Source: Seminavis robusta
Lineage: Eukaryota > Bacillariophyta > Bacillariophyceae > Naviculales > Naviculaceae
Length of the DNA: 64,000 nt
NCBI GenBank assembly: GCA_903772945.1
Contig: CAICTM010000038.1
Location: 62,001-126,000, forward strand
Reading direction: 5' to 3'
Part shown: positions 9,878-20,554 of the stretch, one piece after another
Numbering within the stretch: position 1 is the stretch's first letter
Layout of the letters: each line of letters starts with the position of its first letter
The notes under the pieces: generated by a model
The model's database searches: none
What the model saw: the letters and a program-made list of their open reading frames with translations, nothing else
What the model was told of the DNA's origin: nothing
Program-made: the position numbers and the translations under genes

Positions 9878-12800
9878 CACGATTGCGAGAACAGCACAGG
9901 TCACTTCTCCGAAGAAAACCGAGCCGATGCCGAGTTTGTCGAAGGCCAACTGGTTAAACGCAACCTGAACGACGACCCCACGACGACCTGGAAAGAAGAA
10001 AAAGAAGAGGAGCCTTCCGACGAAGAAGACATATACGGCTCCCCAGTCGACGAAGTAGTTGAAGGCAATGTGGTTGAGGATCAGCCCGAGAAAGAGGACG
10101 ATGGACGAGCGGACGAGGACAAAGACTTCCAAGAGGACGAGGACGATGATGACGATCCACACGAGGATCCTATTGAACAAGATAGGGAGCAGTTGACTTC
10201 TAGCTATGCGCAAGCCAAGTCTTTGTTCACTTTCCCCTTGCGCAAAGACTTCAAGACTACCTCAGGTGAAGGCCGTTCGCCTTTCTGGAAAATAGCTAGA
10301 GTTGTGTTGATTCGGAACCCAAATAGTTGGGATGAGCTGGACGAATTGGATTTGGTGGCCAAAGAGAAGATGTTGAAGAGTATTGGAGACAAACGTCCTT
10401 ACATGGCCTGCATGGAATGCATTGATGACGAAGGGAAGCCTCTCCGCAAGTGTCGGTTCATGCCGTCCTACTTGAAGAAGGAGAAGACTTTGAAAATGGT
10501 TTATGATGGAACGGGGAACCTATCGAGTCACGTCAAAAAGGTTCAAAAGGAAGTTCATGCCGCCATCAAACATCATAAAAAGCACTACAAATGGGGAGAC
10601 ATGGCACCCCAGCCTGCCGGTCCTACACGAGGAGTTCCTGCCGCTGCCGGAAGACCAACCCGAGCAGCTATGGCCGCCGCGGCTTCCGCCGTTGCTTCCA
10701 ATGAATCCGTATCTACTCTTCTGGTTACCGGTAGTACTCCGGCAAGCCGAAAGCCAAGATTGAAGAGCCCAACCGGGGAAATCAATGTTCTCAACATGGC
10801 CCGTCAGGGTGGGTCTGGAAAGGTACTGGATACTTTCAGGCAACTGCAGAATGAATTCTACACTAACAACAACATCTCTGAACGCGCGGTGACAGATCAC
10901 ACCAATTGTCCCGAGTACTTGAAAATGTGGCAGTTTGGTATGGCCCATGCCGAAACTCTCAAGAAGGTCAAGAACTGTGGTCTTATGGGACGTCATGCTC
11001 TTCGTACCAAGCGCCGAGAAACATGGTTTGAGTTTTCTGCGGCGGTGGAAATGGCTGTCACTGAAACTTCCGAAGCCTATCTTCGTCTGTTCCGCAAACC
11101 TGTTTCCCTTTATGACGGTTGCCACGACGGTTGGGATTCGAAGATAAGGAGATCTTGGGGGTCACCATATTTTTCTACAACCCAGTGTGAAAGAGTACTT
11201 CAAGATCGCAGTTGCTCTTTGTGTTATGGACAGCAAGAAGGCAGAGCCAACAGTCACTCAGATCCTCAAAATTGTGGGATTGTTGGGTATCTCCAGGGCC
11301 ATGTTCTACCAGGCCGTGAATGACACTAATGCAGCGGCTCTCGCTGTTGGCCGCCTACTCTGTGGACACAACGGTGTTTGCTGTATGCATCAAATGCAAT
11401 TGTGCCTGGAACATGCAAATGGGAGAAAGATTCGAACGAAGAATCATCAACCAGTCGATACCTTTCCGGCCGGAGACAAGCTACGAAAACAGAGTGAAAC
11501 TTGTGCCAAGCACTTGATGGAGTTGAAGTCCAAAGGCCGTTTCGCAGAGTTCGTTGAGATGATGGTTGAAGAAGGCCGTTCTGCCAGGAAAATTGGTCTG
11601 CCCAATGCTACAAGAGCCGGTGGGGTGGTAATCCATTATGGAGACATGGTGATTGCACGGTGGAACCTCCGCATCTACTTCTGGAAAAAGCCGAGCAACA
11701 AAAGGCTTTCTGACGAAAAATACTACGTGCTCTCCCAACACTATGCCATCCAGTATCCAATGTATATTTTGTTGATGGCGGTTCAATCCGACGTTGTTGG
11801 TTCTACTTCGTACACTTACTACTTTGTGTTCAGAACTGCCGTTCTTTATTTTGTTCCAGAGTATTGGTTGGGTCCCAGAGACAAGACTCGACATGAGCCT
11901 AATGAGAACGACAAGTGGGATGGTGACGCTACTTTCCCCAAACGGCACTATGACGGCACCCCCTATCATCCTGCCCCTAAAGAGGAAGGAGATTTCCTTT
12001 GTGTGCCGAGCTCTCTGACCACTGTGGGCATGAAAAGGACCCCCCACCAGCACATGGACATTGACGATTCCTCAGCAGAGTTGGTTGACCGGTTGGCAGA
12101 TGGTTTTCCCGAGTATGGAGCCGACGTGAAAAAGGAATTCAACAAGATCCGTCTACTGGCAATGATGCTGAACCCGTTCACCAGAGGAACGGCCCTTGAC
12201 GAGGTAGAGACCTTGAGTGAGCACGTCGAGGAATATGCCAAGGACAAATACAAGCACGTGGCCACCGGTGTTCGGGATCTTGCCATTGAAGGAGTTGAGG
12301 CAGGCGATTGAAACCTTGTGTGACCAAATGATGAGTGACGAAGAGCCTGTTCCTGCGAGGCGGCGCCAGGCGGAAGAGGAGCCAGAAGTTCCGATTCACA
12401 AGCTATCCAAGCTCGAACAACGGCGAAGGAAGAAGCAGAGAACTGCTGAAACGGTGAACCGTCAACCAGAGCAACCACAGGAAGGAGTGGACAAGGTGAC
12501 TCAGGTTATAAAATCCTGGATGGACAGCAAGTTCGACATTGTGTCTGTACTGACAAAGCAGAAACAGAAACCTCTTACCAAAGATCAAGTCCGCAGCATC
12601 GGCACTAAGGACTTTGGATTGGATCAAGAACATTGACTTTATTGCCAAGAACTTCGATGTTATGGAATGGTGGGAAACTGTTGGAAAGAGAGACCACCCC
12701 GTTCTGTATCCTCTTGCTTGCATCGTCTTGTCATTGCCCGACAGTAATGGGGATCAAGAGAGAACCTTCAGTGGAGCTACATGGATGAACGATAGGCTAA

Positions 12801-13087
12801 AGGCAAACCAGGGCGACTTCACATTTCAAATGAAGGTTCTCACGTACAAGAATCGTCACTTCCTGCGCAACCACAGGCACCTCGTGGCGGTTGCAAGGTT
12901 GCTGGAAGCCAAGAACAGGAAGAAGAAGACTCTTCAGAGAACAGGTGAAATCCCTCAACAAGCACGCAAAGAAGGAGAACCAGATCTGACAGAAGAGGAT
13001 ATACAATGGAGATGCTGGAGGAGCTGGAGTACTACTCCAAAGAGGAAGAGGAGCAGATTCGTGCTGCCAATGCTGCAAAATCCTAAG
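9878..13087 (+). pseudogene. hAT transposase with BED finger and hATC domain, frame-broken
   Basis: Coding similarity begins in an open frame after 9877, probably at a spliced acidic N-terminal segment. It continues through a BED-type zinc finger (around 10400-10595: CMECIDDEGKPLRKC, then GTGNLSSHVKKV and the HHKKH end), an RNase H-like region, and the C-terminal dimerisation domain (about 12650-12870: DVMEWWETVGKRDHPVLYP, then ERTFSGATWMNDR). The reading frame changes near 11143 (between HDGWDSK and KEILGVTIFFYNP), near 11187, near 12290 and near 12620. The junctions lack convincing splice signals, so they look like indels. At least four changes mean this copy is unlikely to make active transposase. 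The stretch 11330-12290 is open and well preserved. Confidence 0.85.
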
Positions 13088-13169
13088 GTATGTCTAGGAA
13101 ACAGCGATGGATTGACATGGGGCGGAAGCAAACAACACAAAAGTCTTGCGCTGCATGTTCAGACCCTCA

Positions 13170-13379
13170 AGGTAACCACTTGCAATTGGTTACTAACCAG
13201 TGGTTACTGGTTACTTACCTATAAAATAACCAAAAGTTTTGGTTACCCAACACAGTAACCGGTAGTACCCTAGAACTTTTGGTTACCCAACCAGTAACCG
13301 GTAACCAGTACCCTAGAACTTTTGGTTACTCAACCAGTAACCAGTAACCAGTACCTAACCAATTGGTTAGCGATCCCTG
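13170..13379. repeat. Right terminal inverted repeat and subterminal repeats of hAT element
   Basis: GGTTACTGG and GTAACCAG words recur from about 13170, including three rounds of a roughly 50-bp unit around CTAGAACTTTTGGTTAC. The TIR is at about 13361-13379 and ends GCGATCCCTG. The 8-bp target duplication follows at 13380-13387. Confidence 0.82.
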
Positions 13380-13387
13380 CTCACAAC
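13380..13387. repeat. Right target-site duplication of hAT element
   Basis: CTCACAAC, identical to 9259-9266. Confidence 0.93.
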
Positions 13388-14067
13388 CCACCCAGTGTCA
13401 CAGTGTGTCACCCACTACGAGCATTGTAGACACATCAAAAGTCAAGAGCTAACCTAGTGGCTACGAGTACTCGAGTACGGACTTGTAGTATCTGGTACTG
13501 AGTATACATAGCGGTACATGTACTGGACAGAGAAGCTGTTGTTTTGAGAAAGACCTCAGTTGACCACTGAGATCAAGCTCTTCTCACCGGTTTCAGTTCC
13601 AGGGGAATGAAATGCATGAAGGCAGTAGTGCTTCGCCGAGTCATTGGGACGCAGAATCTGGTTCCATAGGTTCAACTCATCCAAGTGATTTAAGGACGTT
13701 CGCATCCAATGAACAGTGCCTCTGAATCGTTTTTGGTATGCATAGCTCTTTAGGCTTTAGGTAGGTGCTTCGGTGAAGGCCAAGACAGAGATGCGAAGTG
13801 CTTGAGAAGAGCCTTGGAACCAATTAATTTTTTAAGCCTACATTTTCTACCAAGTAAGTGGTTTTCCGATCGCGAGAAACCGAGAGTGATAATCAATCGA
13901 TCCACCTGGCTCCCACTCTTTGACCATAACAATATCCTCTCTGCCCGCTCTGGCTACCCTGTCGGCTTTGAAGGTGGAGCACACAAAATTTAGTTGCGTG
14001 TGGTTGCCAAATACGAGCCCAGGTGACTTTTTGCTAGCCAGCCAGCGGTACAAATAGCTATTTCGAG
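13388..14067. other. Spacer upstream of the first LRR gene
   Basis: No gene seen. It contains short palindromic words near the hAT border and the presumed promoter and 5' leader of the LRR gene at 14068. Overlapping frames of about 60 codons on both strands carry no recognisable content. Confidence 0.45.
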
Positions 14068-15495
14068 ATGATGATTGCTACCGACCATGACGTTCGTCGC
14101 TTGCGGCAGAATGATGAACGCTTGACGACCCTGTTTATGAGCTTTAGCTACAAGTCTCCGTTGTCTGGACAGTACCACGATGCTCAGAAGCGGGGTCTTG
14201 ATTGTGCATTGAAGAGGAACACGGTGCTCCAAGAGGTGACGATCACTGCGGATGATTCCTTTGCGGAGGTGTCTGCCGCGGAGTCCATGGAGATGATGAC
14301 GGAGTACGACGACATCCTCAGATCCATGGGACGTCTTCCCGCTCTCAAGACGCTTCAGTTCACTTCGCCTCCTCATGGTAAGGGCATCTTACCGGTTCGA
14401 GTACTGATCCCCATCCTTGAGGAGACCACGCAGCTTCAGACTCTAGTCCTACACGACCTCATGCTGGCAGGGACACAACAAGACTTTGATCAACTGGCGC
14501 AACAGGTTCAGAGACTGTGGTACTTGAGATGTTTCACTCTGGATCAGGTCCAGGTCCACGTACAAGTCGCTTCCACTCCTGCTTCCAACAAGACATTCAT
14601 CACCAGCAACACCAACAGCACCACTCAAGACCGGGCCTCTCTTGACGCTCTCCTCCTGTCTCTCAGCATGCTGCCCTCTCTGCGAGTCCTCAACCTTACG
14701 GCACCCAAGCAACACCAAGCCGCTGTCTTTTCTCCGTCTGCATTTTCCGCAATCTTTCTCTCGTCCAGTATCTTGTCTCTCAATGTGCAGCGTTGGGATT
14801 GGCATGATGACCAATATTTGACATCCATGGCGCAACTGCTACAAGCCAACAAGACCCTCCAAGCACTCACCTTGGGACCCATTCCCAAAATGACCCCTCG
14901 AGTGGCCAAATCACTGGCCAGCGCCCTCCAAGACAACTCCACGCTCGCACATTTGGAAATAATTCTCTCACACATGATCTCGGATGACTGTGCCGTGCCC
15001 ATTGCACAAGCACTGCACTCCTCACACCACAGCTCTGGTCAAAGCCGCGGTCGTCCTGCGGGGCTTCAGAGTTTCACTCTGTCGGGACAACGACTCGGAC
15101 GTGTCTCCAAGGCATGCCAACGGGCCTTTACGACCATGATGGAACACAATTACTCGCTCCACAAGATTCTTCTCTTTCGCAAGTCAGTCCTGCAGCCCAC
15201 GTTGCAATTCTATACTCGTCTCAATGCTCTTGGGCGACAATCCTTGCTTCGATTGACCGATGGGGGCGAAACAAAGACCAAGAAGAGCGATCCCGAAGGC
15301 ACCTGGATGCAAGCATTGGCTCATCCACTCGTCACGAACGACCTCAATGCCATTTACTACTTTTTGTCCAGCAATCCATCTCTCTGTGTCCAAGCAGCGG
15401 CAGCTCCTCCTCCTGACAAGAAACGACGACCACAACCGGATGCGGCCATCTCGTCGTCCGCACCACCAAAATCCAAGCGACAGCGACGATCCTAG
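14068..15495 (+). CDS. LRR (RNI-like) protein, paralogue 1 of 4, with basic nuclear-type tail
   Basis: Intracellular leucine-rich-repeat protein of 475 residues without signal peptide or membrane helix. Repeats of the RNI/LxxLxL type are visible at LPALKTLQF, TQLQTLVLHDL, LPSLRVLNLT, SSILSLNVQ, NKTLQALTLGP and STLAHLEII. After the repeats comes a module shared with the three other LRR genes of this window: a LN..G element (YTRLNALG), then W-x-QAL and DLNAIYYFLSSNPSLC (near residues 420-440). Unlike the other three, it ends in a Pro/Ser linker with basic clusters (DKKRRPQ and KSKRQRRS), which look like a bipartite nuclear localisation signal. The function is unknown; LRR horseshoes usually bind proteins. 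The gene is uninterrupted. Start chosen at the first ATG of the frame, 14068. Confidence 0.85.
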   Translation: MMIATDHDVRRLRQNDERLTTLFMSFSYKSPLSGQYHDAQKRGLDCALKRNTVLQEVTITADDSFAEVSAAESMEMMTEYDDILRSMGRLPALKTLQFTSPPHGKGILPVRVLIPILEETTQLQTLVLHDLMLAGTQQDFDQLAQQVQRLWYLRCFTLDQVQVHVQVASTPASNKTFITSNTNSTTQDRASLDALLLSLSMLPSLRVLNLTAPKQHQAAVFSPSAFSAIFLSSSILSLNVQRWDWHDDQYLTSMAQLLQANKTLQALTLGPIPKMTPRVAKSLASALQDNSTLAHLEIILSHMISDDCAVPIAQALHSSHHSSGQSRGRPAGLQSFTLSGQRLGRVSKACQRAFTTMMEHNYSLHKILLFRKSVLQPTLQFYTRLNALGRQSLLRLTDGGETKTKKSDPEGTWMQALAHPLVTNDLNAIYYFLSSNPSLCVQAAAAPPPDKKRRPQPDAAISSSAPPKSKRQRRS

Positions 15496-16020
15496 ATATC
15501 CGCTTCGAAACATACATGTATAATTAACTATCAATATAGAGCGTTCTACTTCTACCAGTACATGTACACAATGCAAACCATATCTTCTCAATAGGCAGGT
15601 TCCATAGATAATACATAGATATTTCAGGAACTTCCAAAGCCGAGTCTAGCTATTAATAGAATGTATCGTTGCGTCAGTGCAACATGACAGGACCTTGAAG
15701 CGATCTCGGTCGGAACCGTTGATCATTTATTTGCAGCCTAGTAATTTATTGAGCTGCCGGTCTTGGTATAGAGGAAAAGTCTCGGTGCTGCGTTTCCGTT
15801 AGCCAGTCTGTAGTCTAGTCTAGAGTAGTGTGGATTCCGAGGTTAGTTGTATGACTTTGTTCTGCTACAGTCGTATCATTGGTTGGAAGAAGGAATGAGT
15901 GACAAGTCGTAGTCGACAAGTCGAGTGACCCGTGACCCAGCCCCTACAAGACCCGGCCAACCATTCCTTTACCAGACGCACACTTTCAGCCACCTCGAGG
16001 TATTCAGTCGTCGAGGGCCA
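15496..16020. other. 3' flank of LRR gene 1 and spacer
   Basis: Presumed 3' UTR of the LRR gene followed by unassigned DNA. Open frames that continue into the 21-bp array are a by-product of a repeat unit whose length is divisible by three. Confidence 0.4.
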
Positions 16021-16188
16021 CGAGGGGCAATATTTGCTCGTGGAGGGGCAATATTTGCTCGTGGAGGGGAAATATTTGCTCGTGGAGGGGAAATATTTGC
16101 TCGTGGAGGGGAAATATTTGCTCGTGGAGGGGAAATATTTGCTCGTGGAGGGGAAATATTTGCTCCTGGAGGGGCAATATTTGCTCAC
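16021..16188. repeat. 21-bp tandem repeat array, 8 copies
   Basis: Eight head-to-tail copies of a 21-bp unit (consensus GGAGGGGAAATATTTGCTCG plus T). Copies 3-7 carry GGGGAAAT, while copies 1, 2 and 8 carry GGGGCAAT. Period and length are exact (168 bp). There are no spacers, so this is not a CRISPR array. The unit contains no stop in several frames on both strands, which creates repetitive open frames that should not be taken for genes. Confidence 0.95.
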
Positions 16189-16809
16189 GAGTCAATTTGG
16201 TCAATTTGTTAAAAAAACTCGAAATTATTTTAAAAGTAAACGTCGTGAGGGAAAGGATTCAGTCGTGAGATTTGTTTTGGCAATTTCCTCAAAATAAAAG
16301 TGCTAATTTTAAAAATATCAAAAAGAAACCCAACGTATGGTACAGTACCATGGTACTACATGTATGCAAGTCGGAGCTCCACCACGTGCCACTCCAAGCA
16401 ACCAACACGAGTTTGAGACTCTTCGATGGAGTGAGGGGGCAAGATGATGCATGTCAGGAGCGAGGAAAGGAAAACGTTCGTTCTTCTTTGGGATCCTCTC
16501 CCGTTGCCATCTCGATTTCCCAAACCGGCCGGATAGCTAATCATCAGGTGACATCCATTTGCGCTCTGCCTGCGGTCACCTTCCAATAGACCCAAACGTC
16601 GCTGTTCTGTATTAGGTCCTCCTCCTCAGCCGCAGCACTTCATTGTTGTCGTTACCTGGTACTGTCATTGTTGCTTGCTGTTGCTATGGTCGAGTCATCT
16701 CACCGTGACCTGAGTCCTCGTCAGGGTCAATCGCATTGCAGGTGATCGAATTGGGATGTTGTTGCTTGTGGAATAGTACGGTACCATTCGATGACGTTGA
16801 AGACGTGCA
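16189..16809. other. Spacer
   Basis: AT-rich directly after the 21-bp array (about 16196-16330), then mixed sequence. No gene or RNA recognised. Confidence 0.4.
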
Positions 16810-17206
16810 GGACCGTCCCACGGTTTTCACTCAGGATTTAAAAAGCTTCCACCACTGACAAAAACTTGACCAGCACAATTAAGGGATTGTTTCTTTTAAG
16901 GGATTGTTTAAGGGATAGTCAAAGCTTTAAGGGATTGTTGTTAAGGGATTGTTTATTTACGGGATTGTTTAGGGGATAGTTGAAGAAATAGGGGATAGTT
17001 GTCTGGTATGTCCATTTGGCGTTAAGGGATTGTTTAGGGGATAGTCCAAGCTTTAAGGGATTGTTTTAAGGGATTGTTTCTTTAAGGGATTGTTTAAGGG
17101 ATAGTTGATGAGTTAAGGGATTGTTTAAGGGATTGTTTAAAACGGTCATTCAGTCGTGTCAATTTCAAGATTTTTTAAATCCTGTGTGAAAACCGTCAGA
17201 CGGTCC
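16810..17206. mobile_element. MITE-like element with 35-bp terminal inverted repeats and GGGATTGTT-rich core
   Basis: The left end (16810-16844) begins GGACCGTCCCACGGTTTTCA; the right end reverse-complemented (from 17206) begins GGACCGTCTGACGGTTTTCA. Both continue into CAGGATTTAAAAA. The terminal repeats match over about 35 bp with a few mismatches. The 300-bp interior is a degenerate direct repeat of AAGGGATTGTTT and AAGGGATAGT (more than 12 copies, 16880-17145). There is no coding capacity, so it is a non-autonomous element. I could not define a target-site duplication, so the superfamily is open. Confidence 0.75.
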
Positions 17207-17751
17207 AGGTTCAAATGTTTGCTGCCTTGCCTTGTACCAACCGGCGAGCGAGACATTGCAAGATACATGATCAAAAAAAGAAGTGTCCGCAGGAGGTCGT
17301 CCTCGATTACTAGCTAGATAGGCTACCGGGACGATGTACGATGTACCCGGACGAAGCCTTTGCTCGTTGAAACGTGCGCACGTTTTTGCGCCTCGCACAG
17401 AAACGTGCCGGTACTGGTACAATAGACTAATGAAGACCAAGACGGTGCTGAAAGAGCTCGAGCGCCAGTAGTAGCACAGTCAACGGACCCTTTCATTCAA
17501 AAGAGGAAACTATCATAAATGAGCATACTACGGACGACGGCCGCAGAAGCAAGTGTTCTAATCAAGAATATTTTATGAAAGTGTTTAGTGTGTGTAGTAG
17601 GATCGTAGTACGATGGTGGTACCAGAAAGCTGATGGGTCAGTCAGTGGCTGAGGAAGCGACGGCGCACAACAGCAAGCCTAGATATCCAGTCCAACTGGT
17701 CTAGTACAGTAGCGCTGCATCGCATGGCATGGCACGTCATGTTCATTTCAT
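17207..17751. other. Spacer and 3' flank of LRR gene 2
   Basis: No gene recognised. The last part is the presumed 3' UTR of the minus-strand LRR gene that ends at 17752. Confidence 0.4.
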
Positions 17752-19374
17752 TTATGCGGAACTTGCAAAGACTTTCTTCATTGATTTCTTGAGGAACTTG
17801 CGTGCCTTGTAGGTCGTTCGTTTGGGCGACAGAGAAGAGAGTGTTTTGCGTCCGGGTGCAAACTGGGAAAAATCGATCCCGGTGCTGCAGTTGAGGGAAG
17901 AAGACTTGCTGAGCATGGCTTCCTCGTCGGCGTCTTGCTGCTGCTGTTGTTTGGCGGGTGCCATGAGCGCATAAGAGCAGAGGGTGGGTTGGTTGGAGAG
18001 AATGTGGTAGAGTGTGTTGACATCGTTGCGTTGGTTGATCAATGCCTGTACAAAGTGTGCGTGGGACGGAGGAGTGTTTCGCTTCCAAAGTCTTGGTGCT
18101 CCACTGCGATTGAGCTTGAGTTTGGCCTCCATTTCGGCGGACAAGGCAAAGTCTTCGAGACTGTCATCTAGGACCAGGTACTTGAGAGCATCGTTGGTGG
18201 CCAACATTTGTTCGAATGCTTGCATAATGTCCTCATCACCGGCGACTTGTTCTGGCTCGAGTTCCATGCAGACACGAAGTCTTCTGAGAGAGGACGATGT
18301 AGTATTCTGGAGAGCGTGTGCAATGGCGGTGGCATCGGCCCTGACATTGTCATCGTCTCCGTAAAGTCTAATGTCAAGATGCTTGATCTGCTTGTTGGTG
18401 AGCAAGAGAAGAGCCACGGTACTTCCACAATCCTCCCAATCGAGATGCAACTTGAGGTGTTCAATTTTGACAGATCGACGGTGTTGAATGAGCAGGTTGG
18501 CCACTGCTTCTCCCGAGGGCGGACCGAGGATACTGGAAGTGACTTCGAGTTCTTGAATGAGTGTCTTGTCTCCCATGAGAAGGATCTGATCCGCCAAGAC
18601 TTGTACGTGATTGTCTTGCAAGTTTGGTACATCCCAGAGCCGGAGTCCCTGAAGCTGGGGGTTGTTTTGGATGATGGCTTGCAGAGTGCCCGTAGTAGAG
18701 CAGGCACAGGACTCGGTACTGCAAGCGGAAGTAGTACTTGCACTAGTACTTGAAGAGCTGGTGGAAGCAGGAGCAGGAGCAGCAGCGTGTCCAATGGGAG
18801 TGTTGGCAATGGTAAGTCTCCTGATCGAACTGGGCAATCCCTTGGAAAGCAACTTTTGGAGAGCTTTCGTTCCTCTGCAATGCTGCAAAGTGAGTTCTTG
18901 CAGTTGTCCTGTCTTGTTCCACAGTTCCAGCTGTTGCTCTAGCTGTTGCTCCTGTTTATCTTCCTCTTGATCACCATCTTCCGTCTGCAGAGAGACATTG
19001 TCCAATTGCAGACTCTTCAATCGTGGCGCGCCACTAAGGAAACAGAGCGCTTGCAACGGCAACGTCTGAGGAAACGGAAAACTAACGGTCAAAGTCTTGA
19101 GGTTGGGCAGTCGACTGAGCAGTTCGAACAACTCGGTCATGATCTTGATTCCTTGAGGGGATTCGTAGCCTGTTGGGTTGCTGCTAAACACACGAGCATG
19201 GCGGACCTTCGTTCGACGCTTCTCCATTTGCAGTAAGACTTCAAGGGCTCTCTTGGCGTGCTTGTTGCTCAGATCCAAAGATACATCGCGAAAAGTACTA
19301 GTAGTAGTAGTAGTGGAGGTAGAAGTAGAAGTGGAAGTGGAAGTAGAGACAGATGGTGGAGGAGAGTTGGTCAT
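17752..19374 (-). CDS. LRR (RNI-like) protein, paralogue 2 of 4
   Basis: 540-residue intracellular LRR protein. The frame is open for another 71 codons upstream, but I start at the ATG at 19374 because it begins a Ser/Thr-rich N-terminus and FRDVSLDLSNKHAKR, comparable to the start of its paralogues. Repeats include LPNLKTLTVSF, PRLKSLQLDNV, GQLQELTLQHC, QLQGLRLWDV, IKHLDIRLYGDD and SLRRLRVCME. The family module follows: LKYLVLDDS, LKLNRSG, FVQALINQRNDVNTLYHIL and SNQPTLCSYAL. The tail ends with a lysine-rich amphipathic segment (ARKFLKKSMKKVFASSA), much like paralogues 3 and 4. A trinucleotide microsatellite (about 19300-19350) encodes the Ser-Thr run near the N-terminus and may vary in length. 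No signal peptide or membrane span. Function unknown. Confidence 0.85.
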   Translation of the reverse strand: MTNSPPPSVSTSTSTSTSTSTTTTTSTFRDVSLDLSNKHAKRALEVLLQMEKRRTKVRHARVFSSNPTGYESPQGIKIMTELFELLSRLPNLKTLTVSFPFPQTLPLQALCFLSGAPRLKSLQLDNVSLQTEDGDQEEDKQEQQLEQQLELWNKTGQLQELTLQHCRGTKALQKLLSKGLPSSIRRLTIANTPIGHAAAPAPASTSSSSTSASTTSACSTESCACSTTGTLQAIIQNNPQLQGLRLWDVPNLQDNHVQVLADQILLMGDKTLIQELEVTSSILGPPSGEAVANLLIQHRRSVKIEHLKLHLDWEDCGSTVALLLLTNKQIKHLDIRLYGDDDNVRADATAIAHALQNTTSSSLRRLRVCMELEPEQVAGDEDIMQAFEQMLATNDALKYLVLDDSLEDFALSAEMEAKLKLNRSGAPRLWKRNTPPSHAHFVQALINQRNDVNTLYHILSNQPTLCSYALMAPAKQQQQQDADEEAMLSKSSSLNCSTGIDFSQFAPGRKTLSSLSPKRTTYKARKFLKKSMKKVFASSA

Positions 19375-20154
19375 GGTGTTGGCTTGACTTGGCTTGACTT
19401 GGCTTTGTAGTATTGATAGAAGATTGGTTTGTTTGGTTATTATTGAGTTGCTGAGTTCCAAATTATGATGACAGATACAAGCAACAAAAGTGAAAGAAGA
19501 TCCGTCAAACTGAAGAATCGAAGTACAGTGTAAGTTATTGGCGTAAAGTAAGTGACTTTGTTTCAGTGAGGCATCATTCTTATACACGTCTTTTCTTTCC
19601 AGCTTCGCAACTGTAGAAGAAACCGTTCGAACGCAGACATCAGCTGCTCTTCAGTTCGGACCCACTGAAGAGCTCTGAAGAACTACAGTGGAAACCAGTC
19701 ATTGCAGGGATTCTCAACGAACACCAGTTCAAACTTGAAGGTAAACGTACACTTCTGTTGACATTAGATAGACAATGTTATGGGAGCCATAAGGGGCCAT
19801 TTAAAGCCTGGGCAGCTTTCGTAGTAGTTTCAGAAACCAGACATTCCGAGTACAAACCGGGAACTGGCAAACAGAAGTGGATCTACTGCCGTAGAACTAT
19901 GCAGTTCTACCAGCAATTCCTTCTACTACTCCAGTAGCTAGAATAGCTACCTGGTACCAGGTACCGGTACTACGTAGCATGCAGCAGACAGCAGAGGAGT
20001 CCCGGACCACTTACACCCATAGTCCCAACTTATTACTGTCACTTAAGCTGTACTCATCACAGCTCAGAGTAAAAGCTTGCTTGCATTGGAGCTGCAAGCA
20101 ACCCTAAACCCAAGTCGCGGATTGAAGATGTCATACAGAAACGAGTCTAGCTGG

Positions 20155-20343
20155 TGCACGGTTCCCTACTATATCTGGCACTCATGAACACTGGTATAAA
20201 CCAAAAATTGATATGTACCACTTCCACCCTGGGACTGATATATCTTACCTTGAGGAAAGCATTCACATCGGGGCTATTCTTAATTCGCGTAATCAAGGAA
20301 ATAAGTGCAGTGAAGCCGCAGTTGAATACTCGGGATTTAAGTG
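20155..20343 (+). other. Coding-like stretch, possible relic exon
   Basis: One frame reads as plausible protein for about 60 codons: ARFPTISGTHEHWYKPKIDM, then YHFHPGTDISYLEESIHIGA and ILNSRNQGNKCSEAAVEYSG, ending at TGA. The His/Pro/Gly spacing and mixed composition look more like real coding sequence than the neighbouring DNA. No start codon context, partner exon or known family is evident. It could be an exon of a lost gene or a chance frame. Confidence 0.25.
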
Positions 20344-20470
20344 AATCTAACGAAGTTGGACTTAAGAATGTTCTTCTTCAACATCTCGGGCCATCTCGGC
20401 ATCTGACCAAATCTGTCATACGGAAACTTCTCTGCAAACGAGAACTCGATCGAACCGGTATCTACGACTA

Positions 20471-20554
20471 CACTCATCAATCACCTTAACAAAGAATTTC
20501 TGGTATGATGGACACTCATCAATCACCTTAACAAAGAATTTCTGGTATGATGGA
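20471..20554. repeat. 42-bp tandem duplication
   Basis: Two directly adjacent copies beginning CACTCATCAATCACCTTAAC, with a period of 42 bp and no visible differences between copies, implying a recent duplication. Confidence 0.93.

Larger units (their letters stand above)
9267..13379 (+). mobile_element. hAT-superfamily DNA transposon, ends intact, transposase decayed
   Basis: A 4113-bp element. The left end starts CAGGGTTCGCTAACCAGTT; the right end, reverse-complemented, starts CAGGGATCGCTAACCAATT. That is a terminal inverted repeat of about 19 bp with two mismatches and the CAGGG start common in hAT elements. Both ends are flanked by an identical 8-bp duplication. Subterminal zones (about 9275-9610 and 13170-13370) are saturated with GGTTAC/GTAACC words in both orientations, as expected for transposase-binding sites. 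The interior carries BED-finger and hAT dimerisation-domain coding sequence on the plus strand, broken by several frame changes. Perfect target duplications with a decayed gene suggest fairly recent insertion of an already failing or since-mutated copy. Confidence 0.93.

Noticed and set aside
16021-16188. CRISPR-like array
   Set aside because: Copies are contiguous without spacers, in a eukaryotic context, and no cas genes are present.
15865-16297. Several repetitive frames on both strands over the 21-bp array
   Set aside because: The unit length is a multiple of three and contains no stop in these frames, so open frames are expected by chance; no start context or domain.
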